Assembly: GCA_021775805.1 (NCBI GenBank)
Contig: JAJFHD010000005.1
Coordinates: 1-58,628 of the forward strand
DNA: 58,628 nt
Origin: Alphaproteobacteria bacterium
GTDB lineage: Bacteria; Pseudomonadota; Alphaproteobacteria; Rhizobiales; JAJFHC01
Direction: 5' to 3'
The translations under genes and the position numbers were made by a program. Positions 34,482 through 43,923 of the stretch are shown here, in pieces. The notes below the pieces were generated by a model, which did not search any database, was not told where the DNA came from, and saw only the letters and a list, made by a program, of their open reading frames with translations. How positions within the stretch are numbered: the first letter of the stretch is position 1; each line of letters starts with the position of its first letter.

Positions 34482-37400
34482 TCATCTCTCTTCGATGGGG
34501 CGTTTTAGACGTTCAAGCTTTTCGCGTGTCTGGACAAGAGTCTCGCGATGGGCTGGGCTGAGCGATCCGTTCTGGTCGAGCGCTTCGAGAACAGCGATCG
34601 CCGCTTCAAGATGCGGAACAACATTGGATGGATCCGCAACCGATAGTTTCAAACGCAGTCTCGCAATATCGATCCGCCAGACGGCATCCTTTTCCGCAAA
34701 TCCGGCGACCAGGTCCAGGGCTTCCGCGTAGGCATCGCTGGCATCATCCACATGCTTGGTGTTCCAATACGCATCGCCTATCTTGTCGAGCGCGATCGCC
34801 AGATCGACCCTCCAGGCAGGGTCGGCTTCCGCCCTCAACCGCACCAGCGGCAACCTCTCCTTCCATACATCGCGGGCAGTGGAGAAATCGCCTGCCGCAT
34901 TGGAGAGGTCGCCAATACGGTCAAGGTTGACAATGACGAACAGTTCTTGTTTGGGGGTTTGCCGGGCGTTGTCTCGGGCAAGCTTCAGGGCTTCCCGGTG
35001 AAGGTCGAGTGCGGCGGCGGGTTTTCCGATCTCGACCTGCAGTCCGGCCAGGTCGCGAAGCGTGCGCTCGTGTTCTATTTTCCAGAGAGCTTTTTCGTTT
35101 TGCAGGTCCCGCAGCAAAACCCGTTTCCGCTCGAATGACGCAAGGGCCAGACGCGGCGCGCCGGATTCTTTGTGGATACGCGCAATTTCGTCGTGGGTCA
35201 CCACCAAATCCGCGCGAAACTTCGGATCCTGAAGTGCGATCTTTTGGAACACATCTGCCTTTTTTTCGTAGGCCTCGACCGTACCGGCCAAGTCGTTTGC
35301 CTGACGTCTGGTGTCGCCGATCAGATCAAAGCTGATTGCCAGGTTTTTCAGCCGGTCCAGGTCCTCAGGTGCATCATCGACCAGGCCCTGTGCAAGACCA
35401 AGACTTTCCTCGTAAAGCGCAAGCGCGCCGGGCAAGTCTCCCGCGCCGCGCCGTAGGTCGGCGACACGGTCGAGCGAAACACTGAGATTGCGTCGCAAGG
35501 GCGCGTCGAGCGGCCACCGGGTGAGCAAGTTGCGGCCGATCTTCAGCGCTTCTTCATAGGCCCTTGAGGCGCCGGCTGCGTCTTTTGCAGCAAGCCGGAC
35601 ATCTCCCACTTTGCTCAATGCGCCGGAGAGTTCAAGACTGGCGTCGCGCGCCGTCGGGTCACGGCGTTGAACGGCACGGATGAGGTCGAGAGACTTTTCC
35701 CGTATCTGCAGCGCGCCGGACACATCACCGGCGCTTTGCCGCAGTCCGGCCAGTCTGTCGTACCCGACGGACAGATTTCGGGCATTCGTGAGATTATCCG
35801 AATCCAGTTCGTAAAGTTGTTCGGAGATTCGGGTGCTTTGCAGGTAGAGCGCGAGCGCCTTGTCGGTTTCTCCCGCATCGCGAGCATGATCGGCAAGCCG
35901 GTCGATGGCCGCCGAGTGACCCGCCAGCCAGTCCGCACGGGTTGCGTCTTTGCCGACAAGGCCGTCGTAGAGCCTGGCTGCTTCCCGATAATGCATGAGG
36001 CTTACGCCACGCCGGCCCAACGCCAGTTCGGCGTCACCGACACGCCCGATGGCGAGCGCGAGGTCGGCGACTCTGGAGAGATCGCTGGGGTCCTGCACGG
36101 TGAGGTGTCGTCTGGCGGCAACAGCGCCGGAAAACCATTTCGTAGCAGTCACCCGATCGCCGGCGCGAACCGATGCATCGCCCATTTGGATCAGCATCGC
36201 GGATCTGCTGCGCTGCCAGCGGGCGTTTTGCGGCTCGATTCCGATCGCCCGGTCGATTTCCGCCAAGGCTTCCCCATAGCGCGCCACCGCGCCCGCGTCG
36301 TCACCCTGTCGCAGGGTGATGTCGGCAAGTTTGCCGATGCCTAAGGACAGATCAAACGCCAATGACGCGTCGTCGGGATCTCTTCGGGCAAGGGCACGCG
36401 CGATTTCCAGGCCCTGTTCGAAAACCTGCTTTGCCTGGGCGACCTGCCCGAGTTGAAGTTTGAGGTCGCCCAGTTTGTCGAGCGCCACGGAGACGTCATG
36501 CCTTTGACGCCTGTCTTCGGGGTTTTCAGTCAACTTTTCACGGGAGATGACAAGCGACGCCTCATAGGCCGCGAGCGCCGCCGCGCTGTTCCCCTGCGCC
36601 CGCAGACTATCGCCGATTTCGTTGAAGGCGGCCGCCTGTTGCCTTTCTGCGTCGAGGAATTTGGTGTCCTGGGCGGCAAGCGACGCATAGAGGCTTTCGG
36701 CGGCCCTTGCCGCCTTCTCGGCGAGTTCCAGATTGCCGGTCGTGCGGTGGTATCGCGATGAAATAATCATCAGGCGCCCGCGTTCGCCTGCAAGCAGCGC
36801 ATTGTCGGGCGCAATTTCGATGACATCGTCCGCAAGAGCTTCCATTTTACGAAGCAGGGCGTCCCCGACGTCGCGCCGGACCCCGCCGGTACCCGATTCG
36901 GTCGCAACGATATCCGCCACACCCGCCAGGCCTTCGACACTGGCGCGGATCGCAATCTGCGCGCGTTGGGATTGAGAATAGGCAACCCAGGCGGTGGCGA
37001 CGGCGACAACCGACAACACGGCGAAGACCGCTGCAAGAGCGCCGTTGCGTTGCGCCCGCTTCCTGGCCCGTGCCGCTTCCCGGTCCTTGAGTTTCCCCAG
37101 GGGAACGCCGAGCAGCCCGGCTATGGTTTTCAGGGCCCCGTCGTCAAGCCCGTCCTTGTCGTCGCGAAGGTCGGCGGCCAGTGGTTCGACCAGCGCCTCC
37201 CGCAAGCTGGGAGGGAAGCAATCCGGAGGATCGCCTGCAACGATCACAGGGTGGATACGCGACGCCCGGCCCAGTTTTACAAAATGGGCAATCTCCGCAT
37301 CGACCCATTTCGAAGCCGCAGCGTCAGGCGAGCAGATGACCACAAGATTTTCCGAGCGCTCAAGTGCCTCCTGGATAGAACTCGACAGATCAGACGAGGT

Positions 37401-37592
37401 TGCAAATTCGTCCTTGTCGCGGAACACCGGATGGAGCCGGTCGGGCACCGGTCCATCTTCGGTCGGCGTGCCGACGAGATCCTTTGGAATGCGATATCCG
37501 TCCAGCCGCCGATAGAGCTTGGAGCAGATCACCCCGTCGCGATGGCTGTAGGAAATGAACGCGCGGTAGGTTTTTTCTCGGTCGTCAGCCAT
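34482..37592 (-). CDS. TIR-like domain, one membrane helix, long TPR array
   Basis: The 1036-residue product starts with TYRAFISYSHRDG (residues 8-20), a TIR-like opening, then LHPVFRDKDEFATSSDLSSSI and VVICSPDAAASKWVDAEIAHF; Glu100 is in the place of the catalytic Glu of NAD-cleaving TIR domains. A highly basic stretch (REAARARKRAQRNG) precedes one predicted membrane helix at about 184-204, so the N terminus should be cytosolic and the rest outside. Residues about 250-1030 consist of many helical TPR-like repeats (SLAFDLSLGIGKLADI, ARNLSVGYDRLAGLR and others). The layout suggests a membrane sensor with a TIR effector. It is divergent from another TIR gene. Confidence 0.8.
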   Translation of the reverse strand: MADDREKTYRAFISYSHRDGVICSKLYRRLDGYRIPKDLVGTPTEDGPVPDRLHPVFRDKDEFATSSDLSSSIQEALERSENLVVICSPDAAASKWVDAEIAHFVKLGRASRIHPVIVAGDPPDCFPPSLREALVEPLAADLRDDKDGLDDGALKTIAGLLGVPLGKLKDREAARARKRAQRNGALAAVFAVLSVVAVATAWVAYSQSQRAQIAIRASVEGLAGVADIVATESGTGGVRRDVGDALLRKMEALADDVIEIAPDNALLAGERGRLMIISSRYHRTTGNLELAEKAARAAESLYASLAAQDTKFLDAERQQAAAFNEIGDSLRAQGNSAAALAAYEASLVISREKLTENPEDRRQRHDVSVALDKLGDLKLQLGQVAQAKQVFEQGLEIARALARRDPDDASLAFDLSLGIGKLADITLRQGDDAGAVARYGEALAEIDRAIGIEPQNARWQRSRSAMLIQMGDASVRAGDRVTATKWFSGAVAARRHLTVQDPSDLSRVADLALAIGRVGDAELALGRRGVSLMHYREAARLYDGLVGKDATRADWLAGHSAAIDRLADHARDAGETDKALALYLQSTRISEQLYELDSDNLTNARNLSVGYDRLAGLRQSAGDVSGALQIREKSLDLIRAVQRRDPTARDASLELSGALSKVGDVRLAAKDAAGASRAYEEALKIGRNLLTRWPLDAPLRRNLSVSLDRVADLRRGAGDLPGALALYEESLGLAQGLVDDAPEDLDRLKNLAISFDLIGDTRRQANDLAGTVEAYEKKADVFQKIALQDPKFRADLVVTHDEIARIHKESGAPRLALASFERKRVLLRDLQNEKALWKIEHERTLRDLAGLQVEIGKPAAALDLHREALKLARDNARQTPKQELFVIVNLDRIGDLSNAAGDFSTARDVWKERLPLVRLRAEADPAWRVDLAIALDKIGDAYWNTKHVDDASDAYAEALDLVAGFAEKDAVWRIDIARLRLKLSVADPSNVVPHLEAAIAVLEALDQNGSLSPAHRETLVQTREKLERLKRPIEER

Positions 37593-38023
37593 CTCACCGA
37601 TCCGTTTGTGTCTCAGCCGAGACTATCAGTTTCCCGAGAATGCGGCGAGTGGCGCCATTGTCGTAAGGTTGCGGAAAGTCCTCACCCTGGAAATAGGTAT
37701 TCTTGAGTGCTTGGGGAACATGAGTCTGCTTGCCCGTCTATTGATCAGCTGGGACGATTGACGAAGGGTCGCAAATTCGCCTGTGATCCAGCCGTCGGGC
37801 AATCCACTTACGATAGGCTCCAGACCGTTGCGCCTGACGGTTTCGCCTCATGTCGAGACTGCAAAGAAGCATTTTCAGTGAGCCTGTTCCGTATTCGGAT
37901 CTTTCTGACACCGAGGGTTGGAGCTGAAGGAAATTGAGCGAAAGCCGGACGTGGCAGTCGCTCGCCTGCAGGATTCTGAAGAACATCGATTGATAACAAT
38001 CTTTTCTCCGCTAATCTATCTTG
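37593..38023. other. Divergent intergenic region between two TIR genes
   Basis: About 430 bases separate the two divergent TIR genes. Near the right end, TTGATA (37990-37995), 16 bases and TAATCT (38012-38017) form a promoter, with ATG 38024 about at the expected transcription start; GATTG-ATAA-CAATC (37988-38001) overlaps its -35 element as an inverted repeat. No gene that I can support lies here; a 76-codon frame at 37707 has no ribosome site. Confidence 0.45.
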
Positions 38024-40972
38024 ATGGCAGGATCTCTGAAGCAATGGCCCGTTTTCATATGCTACCGTCGGTTTGATGGTACGGAAGCTGCCAACCGCGT
38101 TGCAGCACTTCTTGCAGGCCTGGAAATCCAGGCAACCGATCCTGAGACCGGATCAGAAGAGCAATTCCTCCTGAAAGTCTATCAGGACAAAGAAGAGCCC
38201 ACTTCCGGCGATTGGATCGAGAATCACAAGGCAAATCTTGAGCGCGCGCGCGCCTTCATCATGATCTGCACGGCCGGTGCCCGCATAGACGAACGCAAAG
38301 CTGGAAAGACTGATTGGGTACATCATGAAATCGACTGGTGGCTCGAGAACCGGCCAGAAATCGCTCCAATCTTAATCGACGCATACGGTGCTCAAGACCG
38401 CGGCGTTCCGGAATCCATATTGTCGAGATGGCCTAACGCGCAAAGGACGGTATTGATCGCGTCGGAATGGGACAACTTGAGAGGTAAACAGCTCAGAACC
38501 GAACAGTCTCGGATGTCGAAGCTCCTGGCGCAGGCTGTGACACAAAGCAGGGCAAAATTTCTCGAACAGGAGTTGAACGAAGTACGACTCCGCGAAACAA
38601 AACTCCAGGACGCCCTAAGCAAGCAAAAGAAACTGTCAATCGCCGTAAGCGTTCTCGCCGCTGTTTCAGCCGCAGCGGGATATTTCGCAATAGAGAAGAC
38701 GCGTGAATTCTCAAGGTCTCAGTCTAGGGAGTTGGCCGAGTCGGCTATCCGTGAGTTCGACAGAGGCGAGCCGGAAAAGGGATTGCAACTCGCGCTTAAG
38801 TCCGCGCCGTCACGAGAGAACCTCATCAGCGCCTACCTCCAACCATGGTCGAATGCAGCATACGTCGCTTTGTATCGCACCGTTTCGAGCCCGGCCCTGA
38901 GATACCGGCGTAAAGCGCACACGGGCCATGTTTCCGGCTTGGTTTTCGACTCTACTGGAAAGTGGCTTGCCTCCGGGTCCTTTGACGGCATCGCCAAGGT
39001 CTGGGACGCCGCCGGCGGTGATCTTGTTCAGACGTTTTCAGGGCACCGCGCAGAGATCAGCGCGCTAGATTTCAATCCGAATGGCCGTCAACTGGTTACT
39101 GGTTCTTTCGATGGAACCGTCCGCGTGTGGAATGTCAAATCTGGCAAAGTCGCATTTGAACTGGCGCACGGCCGGCGGCAAGTTACAGCCGTGGCTTATT
39201 CTCCTTCCGGCGATCTACTGGCGAGTTCGGATTCGGACGGCTATGTCAAGATCTGGCGCGCGGACTCGGGAGAACCGACACTTGACCTATCGGGGCACGA
39301 TGAAAGTGTTACGTCTCTGACTTTTGACGGCGCCGGCAAGTTTCTTGTTACCACGTCCCATGATCGCACTGCGATTCTTTGGTCCTTGAAGTCGGGTAAC
39401 GCCGTCCAGAAATTTGAGGGGCACGCCGGTGCAATTTGGACGGCCGACATTAGCGAAGATGGGTCACTGCTGGCGACCGCGTCAAGCGACAGATCATCCA
39501 TTGTTTGGAATCTGACCAGGGGCGAACTACTTCATAGACTGGAAGGCCACGAGGATACCGTGAACGATGTTCGCTTTGACTCAAAAGGCGAACGGCTCGT
39601 AACCGCATCGTCAGACGGTACGGCCCGACTCTGGGACGTGAGAGGTGGCAGCGAGCTGCAAGTTCTGGCCGGTCATGGCGGGCGTGTCGTTTCTGCGGGC
39701 TTTGTTTTCGGAAACGTGTCTGTTGTGACAACGTCTGTAGATCGATCAGTTCGGGTTTGGGATGTGAACTCGGGATACAACGCGGGCTTGGCCAGCACAC
39801 GGAACGCCCCGGTTTGGTCGCTGGCGACGCATCCCACAAACCAGCATTTCGCTGTTTCGACGACGGATGGAGGGATCGAGGTTTGGTCCCTGGCCAATTC
39901 CGCCTACATCGGTCCGCTTGCCGGTCATCAAGGTTTGATCAGAGGTGGTGCATTTCACCCTGACGGGCGAACTGTCGCGACCGCCGCCTGGGATCGGATG
40001 GTTCGCTTTTGGGACCCCGACAATGGTGCCGGGAAGCTCGAGCCAATCGACGTCGGGCGCCCAATCGAAAAGATCGCGTTCGATCCGGATTGGCGCCATT
40101 TTGGCACATTGAGCTTCGACTCGGTGGCGGAAGTCTGGAATGTCGATGCACGATCAAAGCAGCATGAACTCAACCACGGCAAATCGGTGATCCATGACCT
40201 TACCTATTCTCCCGACGGCCGCTTGCTTGCGACCGCGTCAGAAGATGGTTCAATTGTCTTCTGGAATGCTCAGTCGGGCGTCGAGGCCTCACGGTGGAAA
40301 TCGGATGCGTCTGTCTTGGGGTTACAGTTCGACGCCGGCGGAAACCGACTGGCTGCACGGCGCGATGACAGTACCGTCGCCATTGTCGACGTGCCCGGAG
40401 ATCCGGCCAGCCACAAAATCCTGAAGCATGATGATGAAGTTGTCACGACGGCATTCGCTCCGGATTCCAGGAGTCTCCTGACATGCACCAGGGGAGGCGA
40501 GCTATTGGTCTGGGACGTAACGACTGGGTTGGAAAGCTACCGAACCGACCACGGCGTCGGAATAATCGTGTGTTCATTCAGCGGCGACGGAAGGGCTATT
40601 CTCTCAGCATCGGCCGACGGCAGGATCGCGGTCTGGAATGTCACGAACGGAGAGCTGTTGTACGAGTTGGCAAGGCATCCCGGATCGATCACCGACGCGG
40701 TGTTCAATTCAGACGACTCGAAAGTCATTACCACGACGTCCGACGGCTTCGTCCGTATCTGGGATCGCAGTTCTGGCGACCTGCTTGGCACGCATAACGA
40801 ACCGCTCGCTTCGATAACCGGTATCGTCATCAGTCCCAATTCCGACAGGTTTGTCACCATTGGAAACGGGCGCGACGCCTACCTCTGGCGGACTATCAGA
40901 AAGGTAGAAGTGGTGAGGGAACTCGCGCAGTCGCGCCAATCGATCGTGCAGGAGAGAGACAATGACAAGTGA
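38024..40972 (+). CDS. TIR-like domain, coiled coil, membrane helix, about 16 WD40 repeats
   Basis: The 982-residue product starts with WPVFICYRRFDGTEAANRV, a TIR-like strand and helix. It has KVYQDKEEPTSGDWIE and, near residue 98, DWVHHEIDWW with Glu102 as the candidate catalytic residue. A coiled coil (about 179-204) leads into a membrane helix at about 205-223. From about 295 there are about 16 WD40 repeats (for example RLVTASSDGTARLWDVRGG), enough for two beta-propellers. The likely topology is TIR inside, propellers outside. TTG 38021 is a possible start. It overlaps the RHS gene by 11 bases. The GC content is lower than in core genes. Confidence 0.83.
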   Translation: MAGSLKQWPVFICYRRFDGTEAANRVAALLAGLEIQATDPETGSEEQFLLKVYQDKEEPTSGDWIENHKANLERARAFIMICTAGARIDERKAGKTDWVHHEIDWWLENRPEIAPILIDAYGAQDRGVPESILSRWPNAQRTVLIASEWDNLRGKQLRTEQSRMSKLLAQAVTQSRAKFLEQELNEVRLRETKLQDALSKQKKLSIAVSVLAAVSAAAGYFAIEKTREFSRSQSRELAESAIREFDRGEPEKGLQLALKSAPSRENLISAYLQPWSNAAYVALYRTVSSPALRYRRKAHTGHVSGLVFDSTGKWLASGSFDGIAKVWDAAGGDLVQTFSGHRAEISALDFNPNGRQLVTGSFDGTVRVWNVKSGKVAFELAHGRRQVTAVAYSPSGDLLASSDSDGYVKIWRADSGEPTLDLSGHDESVTSLTFDGAGKFLVTTSHDRTAILWSLKSGNAVQKFEGHAGAIWTADISEDGSLLATASSDRSSIVWNLTRGELLHRLEGHEDTVNDVRFDSKGERLVTASSDGTARLWDVRGGSELQVLAGHGGRVVSAGFVFGNVSVVTTSVDRSVRVWDVNSGYNAGLASTRNAPVWSLATHPTNQHFAVSTTDGGIEVWSLANSAYIGPLAGHQGLIRGGAFHPDGRTVATAAWDRMVRFWDPDNGAGKLEPIDVGRPIEKIAFDPDWRHFGTLSFDSVAEVWNVDARSKQHELNHGKSVIHDLTYSPDGRLLATASEDGSIVFWNAQSGVEASRWKSDASVLGLQFDAGGNRLAARRDDSTVAIVDVPGDPASHKILKHDDEVVTTAFAPDSRSLLTCTRGGELLVWDVTTGLESYRTDHGVGIIVCSFSGDGRAILSASADGRIAVWNVTNGELLYELARHPGSITDAVFNSDDSKVITTTSDGFVRIWDRSSGDLLGTHNEPLASITGIVISPNSDRFVTIGNGRDAYLWRTIRKVEVVRELAQSRQSIVQERDNDK

Positions 40973-42719
40973 GGTCCGTATGCTTGTAAAGATTCGCATA
41001 GCTACTCTTGTTCAGGTCAGGCGTGCCTCGGGTTTTCTCCTGATCATGGCCACGGCAGTCGGTCTCGCAGGCGAGCCGGCGCGAGCGGTCGTCGATATGA
41101 AAAATGCCAGTTTCGTAGATGTATGGACGGATATCATAGTTCCGAAAAGGGGCTTCGACTTAAGAGTTCGTCGAGGATACAAGAGTAGAAGCGATTTCAA
41201 CGGCCTTTTCGGATTCGGTTGGTGTTCCGATTTTGAGACGAGTCTCGTTGTCACGGATTGGGGCAGTTTGTTACTCAAGGAATGCGGCGCTGGCCTCGAA
41301 TTGTTCTACAAATCGTCGTCGACACTTAACCGCACACAGATGCGGGCTGCAAATGAGGAGGCCGTACAGCAGGTTGCGGCCTCTCGCAGGTCGATAACGG
41401 AACAAGACCTCGAGCGGCTGCGCAAGGACTTTGAACGCTCCTTGAACAATATCGATCTGCGCTTTCACTTAATCTCCAAACACAACATCCATACAACTTG
41501 GCGCCCGCCGCTCCAAGTCATCGAAAAATATGTGGCCAAGGGGCGGGAGAAATCCGAAGTCATTGAATTTGATGGCCGGTATTTTGTCCGGAACTTGAAT
41601 GATGGAACTCAGCAAAGATTCGACCAAGCCGGACGATTGATTTTCATGACCGACAATGAGGACCGTTTTGTGAATTTTTCATATGTAAACGGCATCCTTC
41701 GACAAGTGCGTGATGATCAGGGGCGATCGTTTGAGTTTGAGATCGATCAGGCCAGCGGAAGGGTACTTGAGATTCGGGCGCCTCACGGGCTTCGGGCTAC
41801 CTATCGGTATGAAGGTGAAAACCTCGTCGAGGTGCGAAATGCATGGCAACACACATACACCTACAAATATGACGAGGATCACAATCTGACGAACATCGGA
41901 TTCCCTGACCGCACAAACAAGGCGATTACCTATGATAAGGACCGCGACTGGGTGACCAGTTTCAAATCCCGAAACGATTGCCTCGAGACTTACAAGTATA
42001 AGCCGCAAGCTGACGACCCGAAAAATCACTATACTTCACATGCCATCAAGAGGTGCAAAACGAAGGTCGTTACCGACGCGCAGTACGAGTTTTGGCATGG
42101 CGTACGCGCTGATGGTCAGAATTACCTGCGACGTGTTTGGTCATCTTCGGGCAAAGATGTGAGTGATTTCCTCTATCATCCGTATTTGGGCAGCGTGTCG
42201 TCTGTCTCACTGAATGGCGAGGTAACAAGTTACGAGTATCACCGTGACGGGAGTCAAAAACGCAGACGTAAGGCTGAAGGTTATCGGGAATACAGGGCAT
42301 TCAGCAGCCGGGGAGAAATCGCGGCCGTTTTCGATTGGTCCGGCACAAGCAGTGATGGAAATTCTGCTTCTGGCTCAATGAGTGTCTACGGCTACAATCG
42401 CGCAAACAACCTGATAACGGCACACAGCAGCAACGGTCTTTCCTTGGAGTTTGGATATGATTCAATCGGACGTATGGCTTGGATTTCCGACGCTGCAAAT
42501 CGGACAATGCTAATCGGGTACACTGGCAACTACGGCAAGCCTGACCGTGTCGAGGTTGACGGGATCGGGACTGTCAGTATCACCTACAATGAATCGGGAA
42601 AAATCGACAAGGTGACGAGCGAGGCTGGAGAAACAGTTGCTGGCGCAGTTACGCGGTTGTTCAATGAATTTTTGGATGTTATCGGTCCAGCAAACGATCG
42701 TTGGTTCACCGAAGACTAG
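40962..42719 (+). CDS. Exported RHS/YD-repeat protein, without a toxin tail
   Basis: GGAGAG lies 5 bases before ATG 40962, inside the end of the WD40 gene. The 585-residue product has an N-terminal signal (hydrophobic stretch to ARA, about residue 42). VPKRGFDLRVRRGYKSRSDFNGLFGFGWCSDFET is the DUF6531-type start of RHS proteins. Repeats such as FDQAGRLIFMTDNEDRFVNF and YGYNRANNLITAHSSNGLSL fit YD repeats. The large RHS shell and variable C-terminal toxin are missing, and the protein ends RWFTED, so it may be a small structural or binding YD protein acting with the TIR-WD40 partner. Its base composition is less GC-rich than the flanks. Confidence 0.75.
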   Translation: MTSEVRMLVKIRIATLVQVRRASGFLLIMATAVGLAGEPARAVVDMKNASFVDVWTDIIVPKRGFDLRVRRGYKSRSDFNGLFGFGWCSDFETSLVVTDWGSLLLKECGAGLELFYKSSSTLNRTQMRAANEEAVQQVAASRRSITEQDLERLRKDFERSLNNIDLRFHLISKHNIHTTWRPPLQVIEKYVAKGREKSEVIEFDGRYFVRNLNDGTQQRFDQAGRLIFMTDNEDRFVNFSYVNGILRQVRDDQGRSFEFEIDQASGRVLEIRAPHGLRATYRYEGENLVEVRNAWQHTYTYKYDEDHNLTNIGFPDRTNKAITYDKDRDWVTSFKSRNDCLETYKYKPQADDPKNHYTSHAIKRCKTKVVTDAQYEFWHGVRADGQNYLRRVWSSSGKDVSDFLYHPYLGSVSSVSLNGEVTSYEYHRDGSQKRRRKAEGYREYRAFSSRGEIAAVFDWSGTSSDGNSASGSMSVYGYNRANNLITAHSSNGLSLEFGYDSIGRMAWISDAANRTMLIGYTGNYGKPDRVEVDGIGTVSITYNESGKIDKVTSEAGETVAGAVTRLFNEFLDVIGPANDRWFTED

Positions 42720-42790
42720 TACGGCAACTGGCAGCGCGCTTGACGCGGGCATTCCGGATTGAGCCGATGACGGCAGTTCCGAATCGGCTA

Positions 42791-42837
42791 TTTGATGCAA
42801 CTCTTTGGGTGCATCAAAAATGGCTGCATCAAAAATG
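42791..42837. repeat. Tandem 13-bp repeat with a matching inverted copy
   Basis: TGCATCAAAAATG occurs at 42810-42822 and 42825-42837 (period 15). TTTGATGCA at 42791-42799 is complementary to the first 9 bases of each, so it can form a 9-bp stem with either copy. It lies downstream of the RHS gene. It may end transcription or regulate it; function is unknown. Confidence 0.45.
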
Positions 42838-42979
42838 ACCCTGCGGAAGGGGTGGCCAGGAGATCCGTTCACCCAGCAGGTCTAACCATGGCTTGGGCAA
42901 GGCACATGCAATTTTGTGCCCCGACGTTGTGTTATTGGCAAAAAGTTGTTGTCATCCCAAATCACGAAACCGATTGGGC

Positions 42980-43756
42980 TCAGATGGCATCGGCAAGAAA
43001 TCCGGACAACAGCCGGTTGAATTCGCCCGGTTGCTCCACATTCACAAGATGGCCTGCACCGGTGACGGTCTCAAGCCGGGCATCGGCAATGACCTTGGCG
43101 ATCGCATGGGCATATTCCGGCGGCGTTGCCACATCGCCCTCGCCTGAAATGATCAGGGTTGGCGCCGAAATCGATCCAAGCCGGTCGCGCATGTCAAGAT
43201 CACGAATGGCGGCCGTGCAACCTGCATACCCCTCGGGTTCTGTCCCGAGGGTCATGGTCGCGAACCGGCGGACAACATCGGGGTTGCGGGTCGCAAATTC
43301 GTCTGTGAACCAACGCTCAAGCAAGGAGTGCATGAGAGGCGCCAAACCATTACGTCTGACCGCCTCAACCCGGTTGCGCCACAGATCGGTGTTGTTCATG
43401 TGTGCCGACGCGCCGGCAAGCACAAGGCGGGTGATGCGTTCGGGTGCCTGGACGGCCAGTTGCAGGCCGATCATGGCGCCCAGAGACACGCCGCAAAAGG
43501 CGACCCGTTCAATCTCCAGATCGTCGAGCAGAGCGATCAGGTCATCGGCCAGAAGCGCCATTGTATAGTCGCCCCGGGTCACCGCGCTCTTGTCGTGTCC
43601 GCGGATGTCATAGCGCAGCACACGATAATCTCTGGACAGGGCGTCGACCTGGCCGTCCCACATTTCCAGACTGGTCCCAAGTGAATGGCACAGGACGACG
43701 ACCGGTCCGGCCGTCTCGCCCGTGATCTCGTAATGGGTGATTCCGATAAAGGGCAT
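42980..43756 (-). CDS. Alpha/beta hydrolase, 3-oxoadipate enol-lactonase-like
   Basis: Read from ATG 43756 the 258-residue product has VVLCHSLGTSLEMWDGQV (oxyanion region), the nucleophile elbow CGVSLGAMIGL (Ser), GEGDVATPPE (acid) and GAGHLVNVEQP (His), the pattern and size of PcaD-type enol-lactonases. Longer starts (43843) are less likely. Substrate is by family; it is not next to other protocatechuate-pathway genes here, so a different ester or lactone is possible. It is divergent from soxB across 167 AT-rich bases. Confidence 0.8.
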   Translation of the reverse strand: MPFIGITHYEITGETAGPVVVLCHSLGTSLEMWDGQVDALSRDYRVLRYDIRGHDKSAVTRGDYTMALLADDLIALLDDLEIERVAFCGVSLGAMIGLQLAVQAPERITRLVLAGASAHMNNTDLWRNRVEAVRRNGLAPLMHSLLERWFTDEFATRNPDVVRRFATMTLGTEPEGYAGCTAAIRDLDMRDRLGSISAPTLIISGEGDVATPPEYAHAIAKVIADARLETVTGAGHLVNVEQPGEFNRLLSGFLADAI

Positions 43757-43923
43757 AGGTGTCGTTTCAACTTGGTTTGCAACAGTCGGACGAGGACCAG
43801 AGTTCACCTCCGGCACAGCCGATTTCGTCCATGGGCGAAACAATCACATACATAACATTTTTTGTTTTACAATCGCATTCACATATTTCAATATTATATG
43901 AAACAGGGCCAGTCATCGTCGTC

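Noticed and set aside
40962..42719. A polymorphic RHS toxin with immunity gene
   Set aside because: No RHS core or variable toxin tail, and no convincing small gene in the 260 bases after it.
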